This document shows, in pieces, positions 43,099-53,410 of a stretch of 64,000 bases of DNA. Under the pieces are notes generated by a model that had not been told where the DNA came from, did no database searches, and was given only the letters and a program-made list of their open reading frames with translations. The stretch is taken from contig CP099839.1 of the NCBI GenBank assembly GCA_030062745.1, forward strand, positions 35,745,293 through 35,809,292, in the 5' to 3' direction. How positions within the stretch are numbered: the first letter of the stretch is position 1; the number at the start of each line of letters is the position of its first letter. The stretch comes from Capitulum mitella (lineage: Eukaryota > Arthropoda > Thecostraca > Pollicipedomorpha > Pollicipedidae). The translations under genes and the position numbers were made by a program.

Positions 43099-46000
43099 CT
43101 GTCGAAGGCAGACAACGGCTCTGAGCAGCTCGGTGCCGGCGATGCAGCACGGCTGCCGCGTACGATAACGGCGCCGAGCCGTTACCAGCAGTCCTGCAGC
43201 CATTAACGGCAGCCGTCCCCCCGGAAACTGGCCTACAAAAATCGCAGCCCAACAAAACACCTGAACCTCGAGACACATGTCAATAGCTGTGTTTCCGAAG
43301 GACGGTTTGGGACTGTTGTTATCAGAACTGATTACCGTGTCGGTGAAGATGGTGCGCGCCTGCACTACCCGACCTAGCTGAGAAAGAAAAACGCTTCGGA
43401 CGCCTTACCAACGCAGTCGGTTGAAATATACGGGCCAAATTAGCGCTAACCACACACGGCCCCGAACCCTGACGCGGGAAATCATCCGCACTGGCAGCCA
43501 TCGGACTGTGTCTGCTACGGCAATTACTGATCGTGAATCAGCCTGAGATCGCGGCCTTTGAAATTCTGACTAGCTTCTGCTCAAATACACTCCCTTTCAC
43601 CATTCAGAATGAGACTGAAACAATCCAGACACATTCTGTGACAATGAATGTCTTTTTGCGGATCGAGTCAACCGGCCCTTTTGGACGATGACTGGACGAG
43701 TCGAGTAAGGCCGCCCCGGTGACCGTGACTGACCTTGACCCGGCCGCCGTCGGTTGAGACGGGTCGGTCGAATTTGGTCCAGGCGAAGGTGGCGGCCGGG
43801 TACCCAGTAGCGGCACAGATCAGATGCACTCGGTCCCCCATCCTGGCCGCGGAGGACAAACTGTTAGCTGGCAGACCCTGGATGGCGGGCTGCGCCGGAC
43901 GAGATGGACGTGCTACCTCTCGCAGGCAGGATTTCACTGGACTGAGACGGTGACACCAGATATTGCGCCTTATGCGGACATAAAGGATGTATAGGATCAT
44001 TGCTGGTACAACCGGGGAACACGACACAAGGCAGAAAGAGTGGTGAATGTGACAGAGAGAGAAAGAAGCGAAGGAAGGAACAATGAAGAAAGGGCGAGAG
44101 AGCGAGAAAGAGAGTGTGTGTTTGAGGGAGCGAGAGAGAGAGAAAATGAGGGAGAGATGGATAGAGAGAGAGAGAGAGAGGGGGGGGAGAGATAAGGGGA
44201 GAGAGAGGGAGGGAGGAAAATAAATATTCTGAATAAAGCAGACACAAGGACAAAAAGGAAAAACAGCAACATGCTACGTTGACGGAGCTGGAACATTGTT
44301 ATTGAGCATTATTTTCTCCTTTGCCAGGTGCTGGAACATTATTTTTGTAATGTTCATTGCTCGCATAAAATCGCTTGGAAAATCTGGACCATGCCGGCTG
44401 CTAACCATGCTCCTACCGACGCCCGACTCAGCATTGAAAGAAGCTGTTTGCAACAGGCGATCTAAAGTCAGCAGAAGTCCACCCAGCCATTCTCAGCTAC
44501 CGCCCGCGGAACAATCACCGGCGCGTGAAGCTGCCGTTCGCCATGACATGGACTTACCTGGCCAGCAGTTTGGAGCGCCACTGCACAATGCGAGCCGGTC
44601 GGAACGGCATGTCCTTGGCTTGTTCGCAGGCGAACATGTCACCCTCGTCCGCGGAGCCTGCGGCAGAGATGGTCAGCTCGCGCAGCCGTCATTGCCAACC
44701 CAGCATTTCGGGCGCGCGAGGCAGGGCTGCTGTTTCTGGATGCTGCTCTGGCCTTTGAATGACCAAGCTTCGAAATTATTTATTTTGTTCCGCGGGTGAT
44801 TTAGAGGCAGAATGTCGTTAACATAACCAGCACTATAAAAGATGATATTCAGATTATCTCATGATTATGAGCGACTCCGTATCGCGCAATATAAATGATC
44901 GTGGCAGAAACCTCGACTTTCAGGTCAAATGAAAACACTGATGTCTTAAGCATTCTCGCATATCATGATCCAGCTGTTCATGTTGCAGACCGCCATATAA
45001 GTAGCTACAAGCATTCGTTCACGACATTATCTCTCCACACACTATGCGAGACCGTCGGAGGCAAATATCAGTCCTCAGAAACCGACATTTGGCAACAGGC
45101 GAAAGAGAGGGAAAGCCAATCGTCGTGGTAGACATTGCTTTTGTAAACGATTGAGCACGTGCCTCCGACTGCGCAGTTTGCATACGATGTCATAAAAAGT
45201 CGACATCCTTTAAAGCTATGATCCTCATTATCATCTGTGTGACCAAGTAAGGTTCAATGACCACTTAACAGCTCGTTCATGCCCATCACAAGGTGCAAAA
45301 TCACCTCACTGCAATGTCAGTCACTTGGCATGGTCTGCGTCTGCTTTGTGTGTTTGTGGCACTGACACACTATGATCTGTGAGGCCTGGCTCGACAGATG
45401 CTCACCTGCTACATACAGCTGGGTGGAGGAGCTGGCCACGCCGTGGGCTGACTGCGCCCGGCACGTGTACTTGCCCTGTGGACCGTCGGTAGGCCGTAGT
45501 CAGCCGGCGCCGGCTCATGGTGCCGGCACATGGCTCAGGCGCGCCGCGGGCCCAGCCTAGGTGCCGTCGGCATTAGAACTACTGGACAACAACCGTTATA
45601 CCGAAGTAAGCCGAGTTCGGTGCCAATAAACAATTTATGTTATACGCTCTTGGAGTGTTCGACAGCAGCAATAGCACTCCTCGGAATAACAAGAGAGGTG
45701 CTCAGTAATCTTAGTCATGCCGGGCTTCCGGGAGATCACAAGGCCTGGTTTTGGTTTAGCCAGCTGTATTCGCAGTGTATCGAGATAGGGTGAGTGAGCG
45801 ACGGGCGCCGTTCCCAGCTGGCCAGCTGACCAGTGGCTCACCTGATGCCGCGGTGTGACACACTCCAGGTGGAGACGAGACCACGTGGCGGCGATGACTC
45901 GGGACGGACCCTCCAGCAGCTCTCCCACGCTGTTGGTTTCCTCCTCCAGAGCATCTCCCAGCAGCGTCTGGAGAGAGGACATTCTGAGCTGGTGTGAAAC

Positions 46001-49000
46001 TTGCCGTGGTCCGTCCAACCGTCCTCAGCCCGCTACAGTCAGCCAGCGCAGAGGTGCATCAGCAGCTCATTCTCGGTGACCCTTTCAACTCCCACATACT
46101 TCTCTATACATACATAAAGCAACAGACCGGTCGGATATCTCTTCCATTGCTCAGTCGGTGAATCTCCGAGCGGCGCTTCCTGAACAATAACTAGATTCAG
46201 ACGGCCAACGTCGTGTGCAGTTATGCCGAATAGCCGTCGTTACGGCTCTGGTAACGCGAACGTGCGTGGACGCGAGGGACGAACAATTCCATTATCAGGG
46301 AGCAGGAAGCGGAATTCGTAAGTCCATTGCCGTACGTCCTTATGCAGCCTCCCACGTCTTGCGCGGCATTGAATGTTTCCGGGCTGCGGTGCTGAGATTT
46401 CACGGGACCATTCGCCGGCTCGCAGCTGGTCCCGGCGCCGGAGCCGCGGTGTCGGCCCACGCCGGCGAGACTGGCGCGGCGTGTTCCGATAAAGACGCGG
46501 AAACGAGCCGCCGCCTTTCATGGTGCACTGAGGCGGATCTGGCGCGCCTCGCCAGTTGGCGGCGGTCAATGAACCAGGGCCTGCGCGGAGGAGTGCTGGG
46601 GTGTCTGAAGTTGGTCTGAAGCGTGCATACGCGGAAGTGCCGATGCTTTGGTCGGGCTGAGCTAAGCATGTCTTTCGAAGAATTTCGGGCATTGTGATAG
46701 TGCAATGCAATGTTTGCAGCTGAAGCAAAGCAATGCAAGGTTTGTGCATTGCTTTCCTTCAGTTTAGTTTGCAGATGATTGTAAACGAGCGTCAGAACAG
46801 GCGGTGGACTGTTCACACTCTTGGGGTTCCCGATTTGGGTGAGAAACCTTTCAGTCTGGAACAGATTCAGATTTCAGATTCAGAAACAGGCTAGATTTAG
46901 ACTCAGATCAGGAGGAAGTTCGGATGGCGCTGGAACTAAGATGCCTATTAAGTGATGTTATATGTGTTAAACTTAGATGGGAAATTTTCACCTGATGTTT
47001 ATTACCGTTAAATGACAGTCTATTCCACTCATGAACTGTCTTCATAAAGTAGTCAGGATACAGCGTCGCTGTAGTCATTCATAACAACGCCGAAAACGCA
47101 TATATTTTACATTTCAACTACTTGTTTCGTCATTTTTCTTCTCATTCCTTTACAACATATTATCGGGAACTGCAGTGAATCCATTTTTGATTGTATGGCC
47201 TCTCGATTTTTATTTTTACTCGACTTTACTTTTACTCCACTCGATCTTTACCTTAACCGTTGGTCATCATCTCGTTTAAGTCATAATAGTTTTTTTCGGC
47301 GCGTTTGTTTGTTAAACAAGTTTTGCGAACGTTGCATTTTTTTCCGGAAAAAATGTTAACGTAGGGCTAGATAACGTACTGATAGATAACTTGTTAACGC
47401 ACTGCCTTGTAAATAATGGTGGAAGCATATGCAACGAGATTCTAAATAAACATCAACTGAATTTTGCACGAACGTTTCTGGGAGGCCAGCCTCCTTCCAT
47501 AGATCTATGCAGCTCGTGGGGATTATCATTTCGAGATAAGTGGAGACTAACACGTTGTCGTTGACTTCATGAGGCACTGCTGAGTAAAAATATTACTAAA
47601 GTGTCCGCCTTTTTGTCTTTTGGCCTTTTTCTGAAATCTGGCAAGACTTGGCAGGTTGTTTATTACATGCTAAATACGACGTATTAAGGAACTCAGGGTA
47701 GTGTTTTTTCCAGGAAAGACTTCGAGGAAGGTGGCAGAGGCTATCACCAGCGGCGCGTGTTGGCGGAGGACTGTCTTAACTCGTGGCTGCTTTGTGATTG
47801 GTTTTGAATATAAGATGCAGAAACCACATTAACTTTTCGAGAGACCTTCGACTGACATTTCGAAAAGGAGGCAGACATTCTGTCACTGTGGAAGCAAATA
47901 ATTTCCCCAGTAATGGCTGCATCAGGCTGGTTTCGACATGAAACAGCTCAAATGGGCGGAAGAAATGGACAAATATGGATGCTTGCTGTTTTAACCACAT
48001 AACGCTCACTTGCCGCCGCGAATACCCGATTGGTATATCCTGATGACGACACATCCACTGTTACGGCGATGAGGGGACTGGATATTTTGTCTGCCTCCTG
48101 TCCTTCTGCTGGTCATTAAATCAAGTTGTGTCGCCATTACCGGTGTGACACACGACGTCGGCTCTCTTTTATAAGAATTAATTAAAAACGGATGGGAGGT
48201 CGTAGGTTGCTGTTACATTATTCTTTTATTTACAGCCTTACTGGTTTTCGTAGTAATGAAATGCGTTGCAACATGCCATTCTTTTACTGTACTTAAGGCT
48301 AAATCGCAACTAGCCTTGACCGCAAGCTGCTCACATGTTGAACAAATGGGGAAAAGCTGCATTCTAGTCATTCAGTGGACTGGGGCGTGCATATGTCTCA
48401 CTGTCCCCGTTAAACGCAGTCAAAGCCAAACCCCCGTCCGAGATAAGTCTGAAGCTCATTAGACTAGAGAGGCTAACGCTTAGTCTCACAGGGCGAGGCT
48501 GCCCAACCGTCTGACCGAATGAGGAAATCTCCTGAATGATCGAGTAAGGCTCTCTCTCCGTCCAGTGTGCAGTGTGCGGGCCGCGGGGTGTAGAGTGCGG
48601 CCTCCCTCCGGACCAGGTTACAGGGTACACGGTGCTAGAGCATCACTGACCTTTTGGAGGAGTAAGCTCTGAGAGTTCTGGGTACAGAATGCACAGCGTA
48701 GGGTGCTTCACTGACCTTGTGCAGGAGGGTGCCGTCCCGGTACCAGTCGACGGTCGGCGGCGGCGAGCCTCGGAACTCACAGGCGAGCGTCAGAGAGCCG
48801 TAGAGCGGCACAGTCTCCAGCGGCGCAGGGGTGGAGCCACTGTTCAGGAAATCGTCTGCGAGCAGGACCGAGACGGCTCTGTGCGGGCCGCCGCCAGCAA
48901 GGACAAACCGCACCCGGAATGGTCTCACCGGCCACGGACATCACTCGCGGTGCTATGCTGCGATTCGCGCGGTGATGAACGGGTCAGGAAAACAGGAAAC

Positions 49001-49678
49001 AGATCCGTGTCATTCACAGTCACCGCCGTCTAGTGAAACATTTTTTAGGTTTCCAGGGACGGCCGAAAACCGAACCACATCCTGACCAGCGGCGGCTACA
49101 TGGCTCGGTGTTGCCCGGGATGTGGCACTCACTGAGCGTCAGTGGCCTGGCGTGGCGGTCCATGTGTTTGCCCGTCTGAGCGGCTGACTGCGAAAAACGA
49201 GACCGCGGCGTCAGACGCGGCCACGGGCAGCCGTGAGTGTTTCGTAGCACCAGACCGGCCCAGCGAGCCGACGGGAAGACTTGTGCCACGGCGCATATTT
49301 GGCTCTAATCTTTTAGTAACATCACGAGTTTATTCGCCTGAATTGTTCAACGACACGTACAATGCTGCTACTTTATCCTGTTGCAATCACCGACAATGTA
49401 AATTCGGCCATGCTTCCACAGAGAAGATGCTCCACGTGCGAATGCGGAAAGATTTGCAGTGGAAGTTAAGCGGCAGACAAGCTGCTTTCTCGTCTTTAGA
49501 GAACACAACATTCGTGGCTATTGCAACTGTAGGTCTCCGCAGATGGAGTGGGGGCAGATGAAGAGACGGCACTCACCGCCCGCATTGTTCCGGCCAGACC
49601 TGGCTTTGCAGTCGCTGCCGGCAGCAGGATGCCAATGCAGAGCACCAGTATGGCGCCGACCCTCGCCGCGCGAACCAT
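42976..49678 (-). CDS. ImpL2: IMP-L2-like secreted two-Ig-domain protein (8 coding exons, possibly 3'-incomplete)
   Basis: Exons (high to low): 49678-49577, 49187-49133, 48855-48716, 45967-45842, 45475-45406, 44657-44558, 43941-43734, 43098-42976. All have AG/GT borders and matching phases, and total 924 nt (308 codons). Order: signal peptide; short linker; Ig1 (cysteines in LACEF and KYTCRA, tryptophan in VDWYRDG); linker; Ig2 (cysteines in HLICAA and YRCRV, tryptophan in FAWTK); end TFLYPVK. CVTPRHQGKYTC in Ig1 and the WADMGMYRC / TFLYPV ending are hallmarks I associate with arthropod IMP-L2. Insect IMP-L2 is secreted, binds insulin-like peptides and lowers insulin signalling; carrying that function over is inference. 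Skipping the 100 nt exon with a nearby second acceptor gives 273 codons, close to the fly protein length. A generic two-Ig secreted protein is the alternative. Confidence 0.78.
43099..43733 (-). other. Intron of the IMP-L2-like gene (phase 0, interrupts Ig2)
   Basis: About 635 bp with gtcagt donor and cgacag acceptor. It interrupts the second Ig fold between the C' and E strands. I saw no repeat or hidden exon inside. Confidence 0.7.
43734..43941 (-). CDS. ImpL2: IMP-L2-like coding exon 7 (linker and first half of Ig2)
   Basis: The acceptor ccgtctcag gives a 208 nt exon that begins with the last base of a split codon. It ends GTCAAG before gtcagt, phase 0. It encodes a proline-rich linker (ARPSRPAQPAIQGLP), the Ig2 B strand GDRVHLICAATGYP and the C strand FAWTKFDRP. 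It joins exon 8 as GRVK-VTADG, which reconstitutes a continuous Ig fold. A second acceptor tccag five bases downstream (exon start 43936) is also usable and shifts the phase to match exon 5 directly. Confidence 0.82.
44041..44216. repeat. GA-rich low-complexity tract in an intron
   Basis: Gagagaaag- and gagagggag-type sequence with a G-run near 44180. It lies in the intron between exons 6 and 7. The minus-strand reading of serine/leucine-rich peptides here is a by-product of CT repeats, not coding. Confidence 0.9.
44558..44657 (-). CDS. ImpL2: IMP-L2-like coding exon 6 (linker; possibly a cassette exon)
   Basis: Bounded by atctctgccgcag and a strong gtaagt donor. The 100 nt exon starts and ends inside codons, and both phases fit exons 5 and 7. 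It encodes ADEGDMFACEQAKDMPFRPA and RIVQWRSKLLA. The first part imitates an Ig F strand, so in the full chain it repeats a feature already supplied by exon 5. In IMP-L2 proteins this region is a linker before Ig2. It may be constitutive, alternative or a lucky ORF between splice-like sites. Confidence 0.55.
45406..45475 (-). CDS. ImpL2: IMP-L2-like coding exon 5 (end of Ig1)
   Basis: The acceptor cggtccacag and donor gtgagc enclose 70 nt (23 codons plus one base). It encodes GKYTCRAQSAHGVASSSTQL then YVA, the Ig1 F and G strands with the second disulfide cysteine. It follows exon 4 in phase 0. Confidence 0.82.
45842..45967 (-). CDS. ImpL2: IMP-L2-like coding exon 4 (middle of Ig1)
   Basis: A good pyrimidine-rich acceptor (tgtcctctctccag) and a gtgagc donor enclose exactly 42 codons, phase 0 at both ends. 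It encodes TLLGDALEEETNSVGELLEG, an acidic insert typical of the loop in IMP-L2 Ig1, followed by SRLHLECVTPRHQ. The phrase CVTP just before the F strand is a family marker. Confidence 0.83.
45968..48715 (-). other. Long intron (Ig1) of the IMP-L2-like gene
   Basis: The 2.7 kb between exons 3 and 4. It contains a GC-rich patch (46380-46600) open on both strands without recognisable protein, a gattcagatt-rich run at 46860-46910, and otherwise AT-rich DNA. I see no further Ig-type exon here. Confidence 0.6.
48716..48855 (-). CDS. ImpL2: IMP-L2-like coding exon 3 (start of Ig1)
   Basis: The acceptor tcctgctcgcag and donor gtcagt enclose 140 nt, starting with two bases of a split codon. It encodes PLYGSLTLACEFRGSPPPTV and DWYRDGTLLHK: the B-strand cysteine, the C-strand tryptophan and the C' turn of Ig1. 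The next intron, of about 2.7 kb, is the longest inside the coding region. Confidence 0.83.
49133..49187 (-). CDS. ImpL2: IMP-L2-like coding exon 2 (linker after signal peptide)
   Basis: The acceptor ctcgtttttcgcag and donor gtgagt enclose 55 nt (18 codons plus one base). It encodes SAAQTGKHMDRHARPLTL. The phases join exon 1 (phase 0) and exon 3 (one base carried over, giving an asparagine). It is short, and its assignment rests on phase and splice-site quality. Confidence 0.68.
49577..49678 (-). CDS. ImpL2: IMP-L2-like coding exon 1 (start codon and signal peptide)
   Basis: Encodes MVRAARVGAILVLCIGILLP, then AATAKPGLAGTMRA. The hydrophobic core with AATA before KPG is a clear signal peptide, cleaved near residue 24. 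I chose this ATG because it directly follows an acceptor (ctacatttcag), which fits splicing from the upstream UTR exon. An in-frame ATG nine codons earlier (MLLKLSTFQ) would be intronic in that model. The donor is gcg followed by gtgagt. Confidence 0.75.
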
Positions 49679-52600
49679 CTGAAATGTAGACAGTTTCAGT
49701 AGCATCAGGCTTTGGAGTCGCGCGTCGTGCTGCGTAGGTCTCTGCCTGGTTTTCGGCAAGGCTGGGGATTGCAATATGCTAAGCTGCGAACACCGAAGGT
49801 ACGGCCGGTCTTTTTTAAAAGACTGCGGCGTGTCCTCCCTATGAGAGCGCTTCACATTGCGCGTGCTTGTTGACGGGTCTTATCGGTGCGCGGTAACTGG
49901 AAGAAGGGTATCAGTTTTGTCGAGACAAAAACGGCCAAGAATGATCACTAGTTGTTGCTTCCACGATATACGTAAGAGAGGAATTTTCTAGATACATTAT
50001 TGAAATCAAGTTTTGCCAGGTCGGACAAAGTTCTCTGCGTTCCGGCTCTGTTTATAAAAAAGAGCCCATTCGTACAATGCGTACAAGAAACTACGTGTTG
50101 CAAAAACCAATATCCGTTTCTTTGATCGTCTTCGTTACATCGATCTGACTACATTCAGGCTAAGCAATCCGCTCACATTTTGCGCACATGCCGCTTAATG
50201 TAAATCTATGTTCACAGCACTTTGTAGACGGTCATCAGCGACGTTCAGAGATGGTAAATGTATCATCACTAAAGCTGTTTACATGACAACACTTTTTATT
50301 TGCATTTATGATTTCATCCCAATGATTACTGGGTTGATGTGAGGGATCGCAACCCACGCTAAGCATAACTTGTTGCATGGGCTTCAACCCCTGCATACGA
50401 TCGAGCAATTCCAGGTAACAGTTGATTTTGTGGCGAAAGTTTAACGTGCCGCCAAGAATGCGACGCAACCGTGTGATAGTCAACTTGACTCCACGTTGAC
50501 CAGTTGCCAGCCGACCCGCGGGCTGGATATCGAGCGCCGGGTGACTCGAACCTGTCTTACCAGTAAGGGGAGACCAGCGCCTCAACACTCTGAACAATGC
50601 ACAAGTTAACACAAGCGTGAGGGGTTAATACTTAATATAAATACAACAGTATATAACAATGCACAAGATAATACTTCAAGGTCGCTTGTAAATCCGTTAC
50701 GTTTAGTTCTCTGGCGTCAGTTATTCGGAACTCTTGGACTATCGGCGCTATGTTTTGGATGTAGAGATTTATGCAGTCATCTTAGGATGTGGAACGAGGG
50801 ATCACGGAAGAACATGGTTTGTTGCACATATCTGATGCCTGCAGTGTGCTCGCGTTTCCACGTAATTATGAGCTCTTTGACCTCACCTGAAGCAGTTTGA
50901 CCTTTGTCAGTGAGGAATGCCACCGCGTTACCACATTTTCGAATATTTATCCTGTGATACTGACGAAACCCCGTGTGTCGCAATGACAACTCGAGGAAGG
51001 TGGGGTCTGACCGTCAGAAGAAAACGGCGGCAATGTAGTGTTGCAATGCAACCCTGTGGTGTTACATCTAGGGCTATTCTTTTAAAATTTATCATACCCT
51101 ATAAATCTTAACAGTTCCCCTTAGCCGCTTAAACCGTATTTATCTGAATGATTCAAACTCACACTGCGAATATCGAGCTGAAGTTTTGCACAGATCTTTT
51201 ATACTTCAGGCGTTTTCCCAAATACCTCGTTTCCTTTGTGTAAATGTACTTTGTTGAAGATAATCATGCCGAAAGAAGCAAGGATAAAACATGTGGAATA
51301 ATTAACAAATAACGAGTGATGATTTATACCGCATAATCACGTTCAAACACCCTGGGAAATGGCACAGGCTGATCATGGTCCATCGGCCCGAGAACAGTGT
51401 TTGTTTATGTCAACGGCGCTCACAATAACGAGATAATTAATTGCCTGTCAGCGGTAGCCACCTTCCCAGCAGCTCTGTCAGTCTTCAAGTGAACCCTCAA
51501 ACGTTGAACGATACCGGCGAAGCATGTTGGGAGGTTCGTAAGGTCACCTTTTCTACAACGGGCGTGAACAGTGCAAGGACAGAAACACATGACGAGATGA
51601 CATGGGAGCATAAGTGCAGGATATTACACTAGAAATATTTTTGAAATGCTTCGGAGTGATCCTCAACCCTGCGCACTCCTTTCAAACAGAGAATATAGTC
51701 ATAGTCATAGTCAATATAGTCAATAGCCATGCGACTTCCATGCTTGTCCGTCGTAGCACTATGCACATGCAGAGTGGCGGCCCAGGCGGCGGCTCCCAAT
51801 AACGGCAGCGTTAGTTTCAACAAGAGAGTTTCTAAGCAACATTAAAATCGAAGAGGGTATGACTCCGCCCCTGCTGTACTGTGTCGCACCATACATTCCG
51901 CTATGGGTTTTCTTTCAGCCGTTCACCAGCATAGGAACAGGAGGAAGGGCATGACCCCAGATTGCTATAACTTTAACATTAACTCTATGGAAGGAACGTC
52001 TTCGACCCCCACTCTTTCAGGATTCTCCAACGCTCTTGCAGCTGTTCCTTGATCTCTTCTCCTGTACGGAAATCCCCTACATACCTTGCCCTGGATAAGA
52101 TACATAACACCTATGTATTGTGTGGAAACGAGGGGATGGTAATTTCTTTTTGTACGCCTTTATTTGCTATTCATTAATTTCAGTCTATGGCATGCATGAG
52201 ATCTTTGTTGTCGTAAGTATGTTTCGAATGCAATGGTGCTCGAAAGTATGAGCATATCATGTTTTGTCATTGAACGATGGCTCGCAATGTCGTTGCTCCC
52301 ATTTGATACTGACATTTTTTCCAAGTTCTCAGTTGCATCAACTCCTTTCTCTGTAGACACAAAGCGACTCTAGATTTAAAACCTGCTATATAAAGCATAA
52401 TTTCACACTGACGCAGAATTACATATTTTGTACATACAATACTAGTCCAGACTAACAGACGGCATGCACAGCTCAGCCAGAAGAAAACCCAAATATTAAT
52501 ATTCCCTTGGTAAAATACATCCTTGGTAACTGAGCACAGTCGCGGGCAAGGTTGACAAACTGCCGCCTCAAGGGATTGTTGACTTTCTGCTGAAACTATT

Positions 52601-52759
52601 CCTCGCTAGAAAGACTTCACCTTCACCGTTCACTTGCGCTGCTGCTCAAAGACAGGACAGCAAGACAATGTTACGCTGGATTTGTGGACTCGCCGACGTT
52701 CAGTGTCGGGCGCAGCGGTCCTTTGATGTAAGCGGGGGTGAAAGAGACGGTACACTGAC
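49679..52759 (-). other. First intron (5' UTR to start codon) of the IMP-L2-like gene
   Basis: If the promoter assignment is right, this 3.1 kb is the first intron. It holds a tRNA-derived SINE fragment near 50541-50600 and an agtcatagtcatagtc-type run at 51697-51725. Otherwise I found nothing. Confidence 0.5.
50505..50600 (-). repeat. tRNA-like SINE fragment
   Basis: On the minus strand: ttcagagtgttgaggcgctg (A box region), gtctccccttactggtaaga, and a perfect B box ggttcgagtcacc. The order matches the fragment at 31739-31806. Confidence 0.5.
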
Positions 52760-52845
52760 CTTGTGTGTCGGCTCGAATCCCAGTCGGTCGCAGACGGGTG
52801 ACAGGGCCACGCTGCCGCCGCCGGAGGCTGTCGAGTCCGGGCTGT
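52760..52845 (-). other. Predicted 5' UTR exon of the IMP-L2-like gene
   Basis: From the predicted start at the initiator (A at 52845) to a CACACAAG donor followed by gtcagtg. The 86 nt are GC-rich and contain no ATG, so translation would start at the ATG that opens the next exon. Its link to that exon, 3.1 kb away, is inferred from strand, donor quality and absence of any nearer gene. Confidence 0.5.
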
Positions 52846-52880
52846 GATGGAGCTCGGCCGGGCCGGTGCAATATATAGCT
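52840..52880 (-). promoter_or_regulatory. TATA box and initiator, minus strand
   Basis: TATATATT lies at 52877-52870 on the minus strand inside a GC- and CpG-rich block. An initiator-like TCACAG has its A at 52845, 32 bp downstream of the first T, the standard TATA-to-start spacing. The next bases form an exon with a good donor. Confidence 0.6.
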
Positions 52881-53240
52881 GGCCGGGGTGAGTCGGGCGC
52901 AGGCGTCACCTGGCCGGCCAGAGCGCGGCACTCAGGCGGCCGAAGCCGTCGGCGCGCTGCTGCCGCCATCTTACGGCAAGTTTTTACACGTCAGGTGCGG
53001 CGGGGAGGCTGAGCGACGGCTGGAGGCGAAGCAATTATCTCTGTTAATGAAGTTTCCGCGCCAGTCGCGCCGAAAGAAGATAATGGGTTTTGCCTGCGGT
53101 CTGCAAAACTACGCGCGATGCTGCGTCAAGAAACACATGAAGAAATAAACCTGGAAATTGCTAATAATTATTTTTTAAGTACCATGTCATGCTTTTAATG
53201 GCTTCTGATAACATATCTAAATACAAAAGTATCTAGGGCT
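52881..53240. other. GC-rich upstream region
   Basis: GC- and CpG-rich to about 53045, then AT-rich. It probably belongs to the promoter of the minus-strand gene. A minus-strand ATG followed by an alanine/arginine-rich frame (MAAAARRRLRPPE) covers the block, but it lies upstream of the TATA box and looks like a composition effect. Confidence 0.4.
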
Positions 53241-53246
53241 TATCGC

Positions 53247-53410
53247 CACAGACGCAGCCGGGGGGAGGGTGCCGGAGAGCCCGGCCGCCCCTGAGACCCG
53301 CATTCTTAGTGAATCCTGTTGCACATCGTCTTCCCGGCAGGCGGTTTTTGTATGATTTTAGGTCACACTGAACTCCGGGCCCCCCTTAAGAAAATCCTGG
53401 TTGCGCCCTG
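53247..53410. mobile_element. hAT-type MITE, copy 3 (inverted orientation)
   Basis: Inverted relative to copies 1 and 2: it starts cacagacgcagcc and ends ggttgcgccctg. The interior shows the reverse complement of the shared words (cccgcatt, cttcccggcaggcggttt, gtatgatttt). Flanks cttatcgc (53239-53246) and ctcatcgt (53411-53418) are an 8 bp duplication with two differences. Confidence 0.8.

Noticed and set aside
43864..44296. Serine/leucine-rich minus-strand frames of about 100-130 codons
   Set aside because: They are produced by the GA/CT-rich low-complexity tract in an intron, apart from the true exon 7 at their low-coordinate end.
46215..46816. GC-rich frames (134-169 codons) inside the long intron
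   Set aside because: Open on both strands over the same GC-rich patch, with no Ig or other domain and no phase-compatible splice sites.
52671..52969. Alanine/arginine-rich minus-strand frame starting MAAAARRR
   Set aside because: Its ATG lies upstream of the TATA box and predicted start site. The composition explains the open frame.
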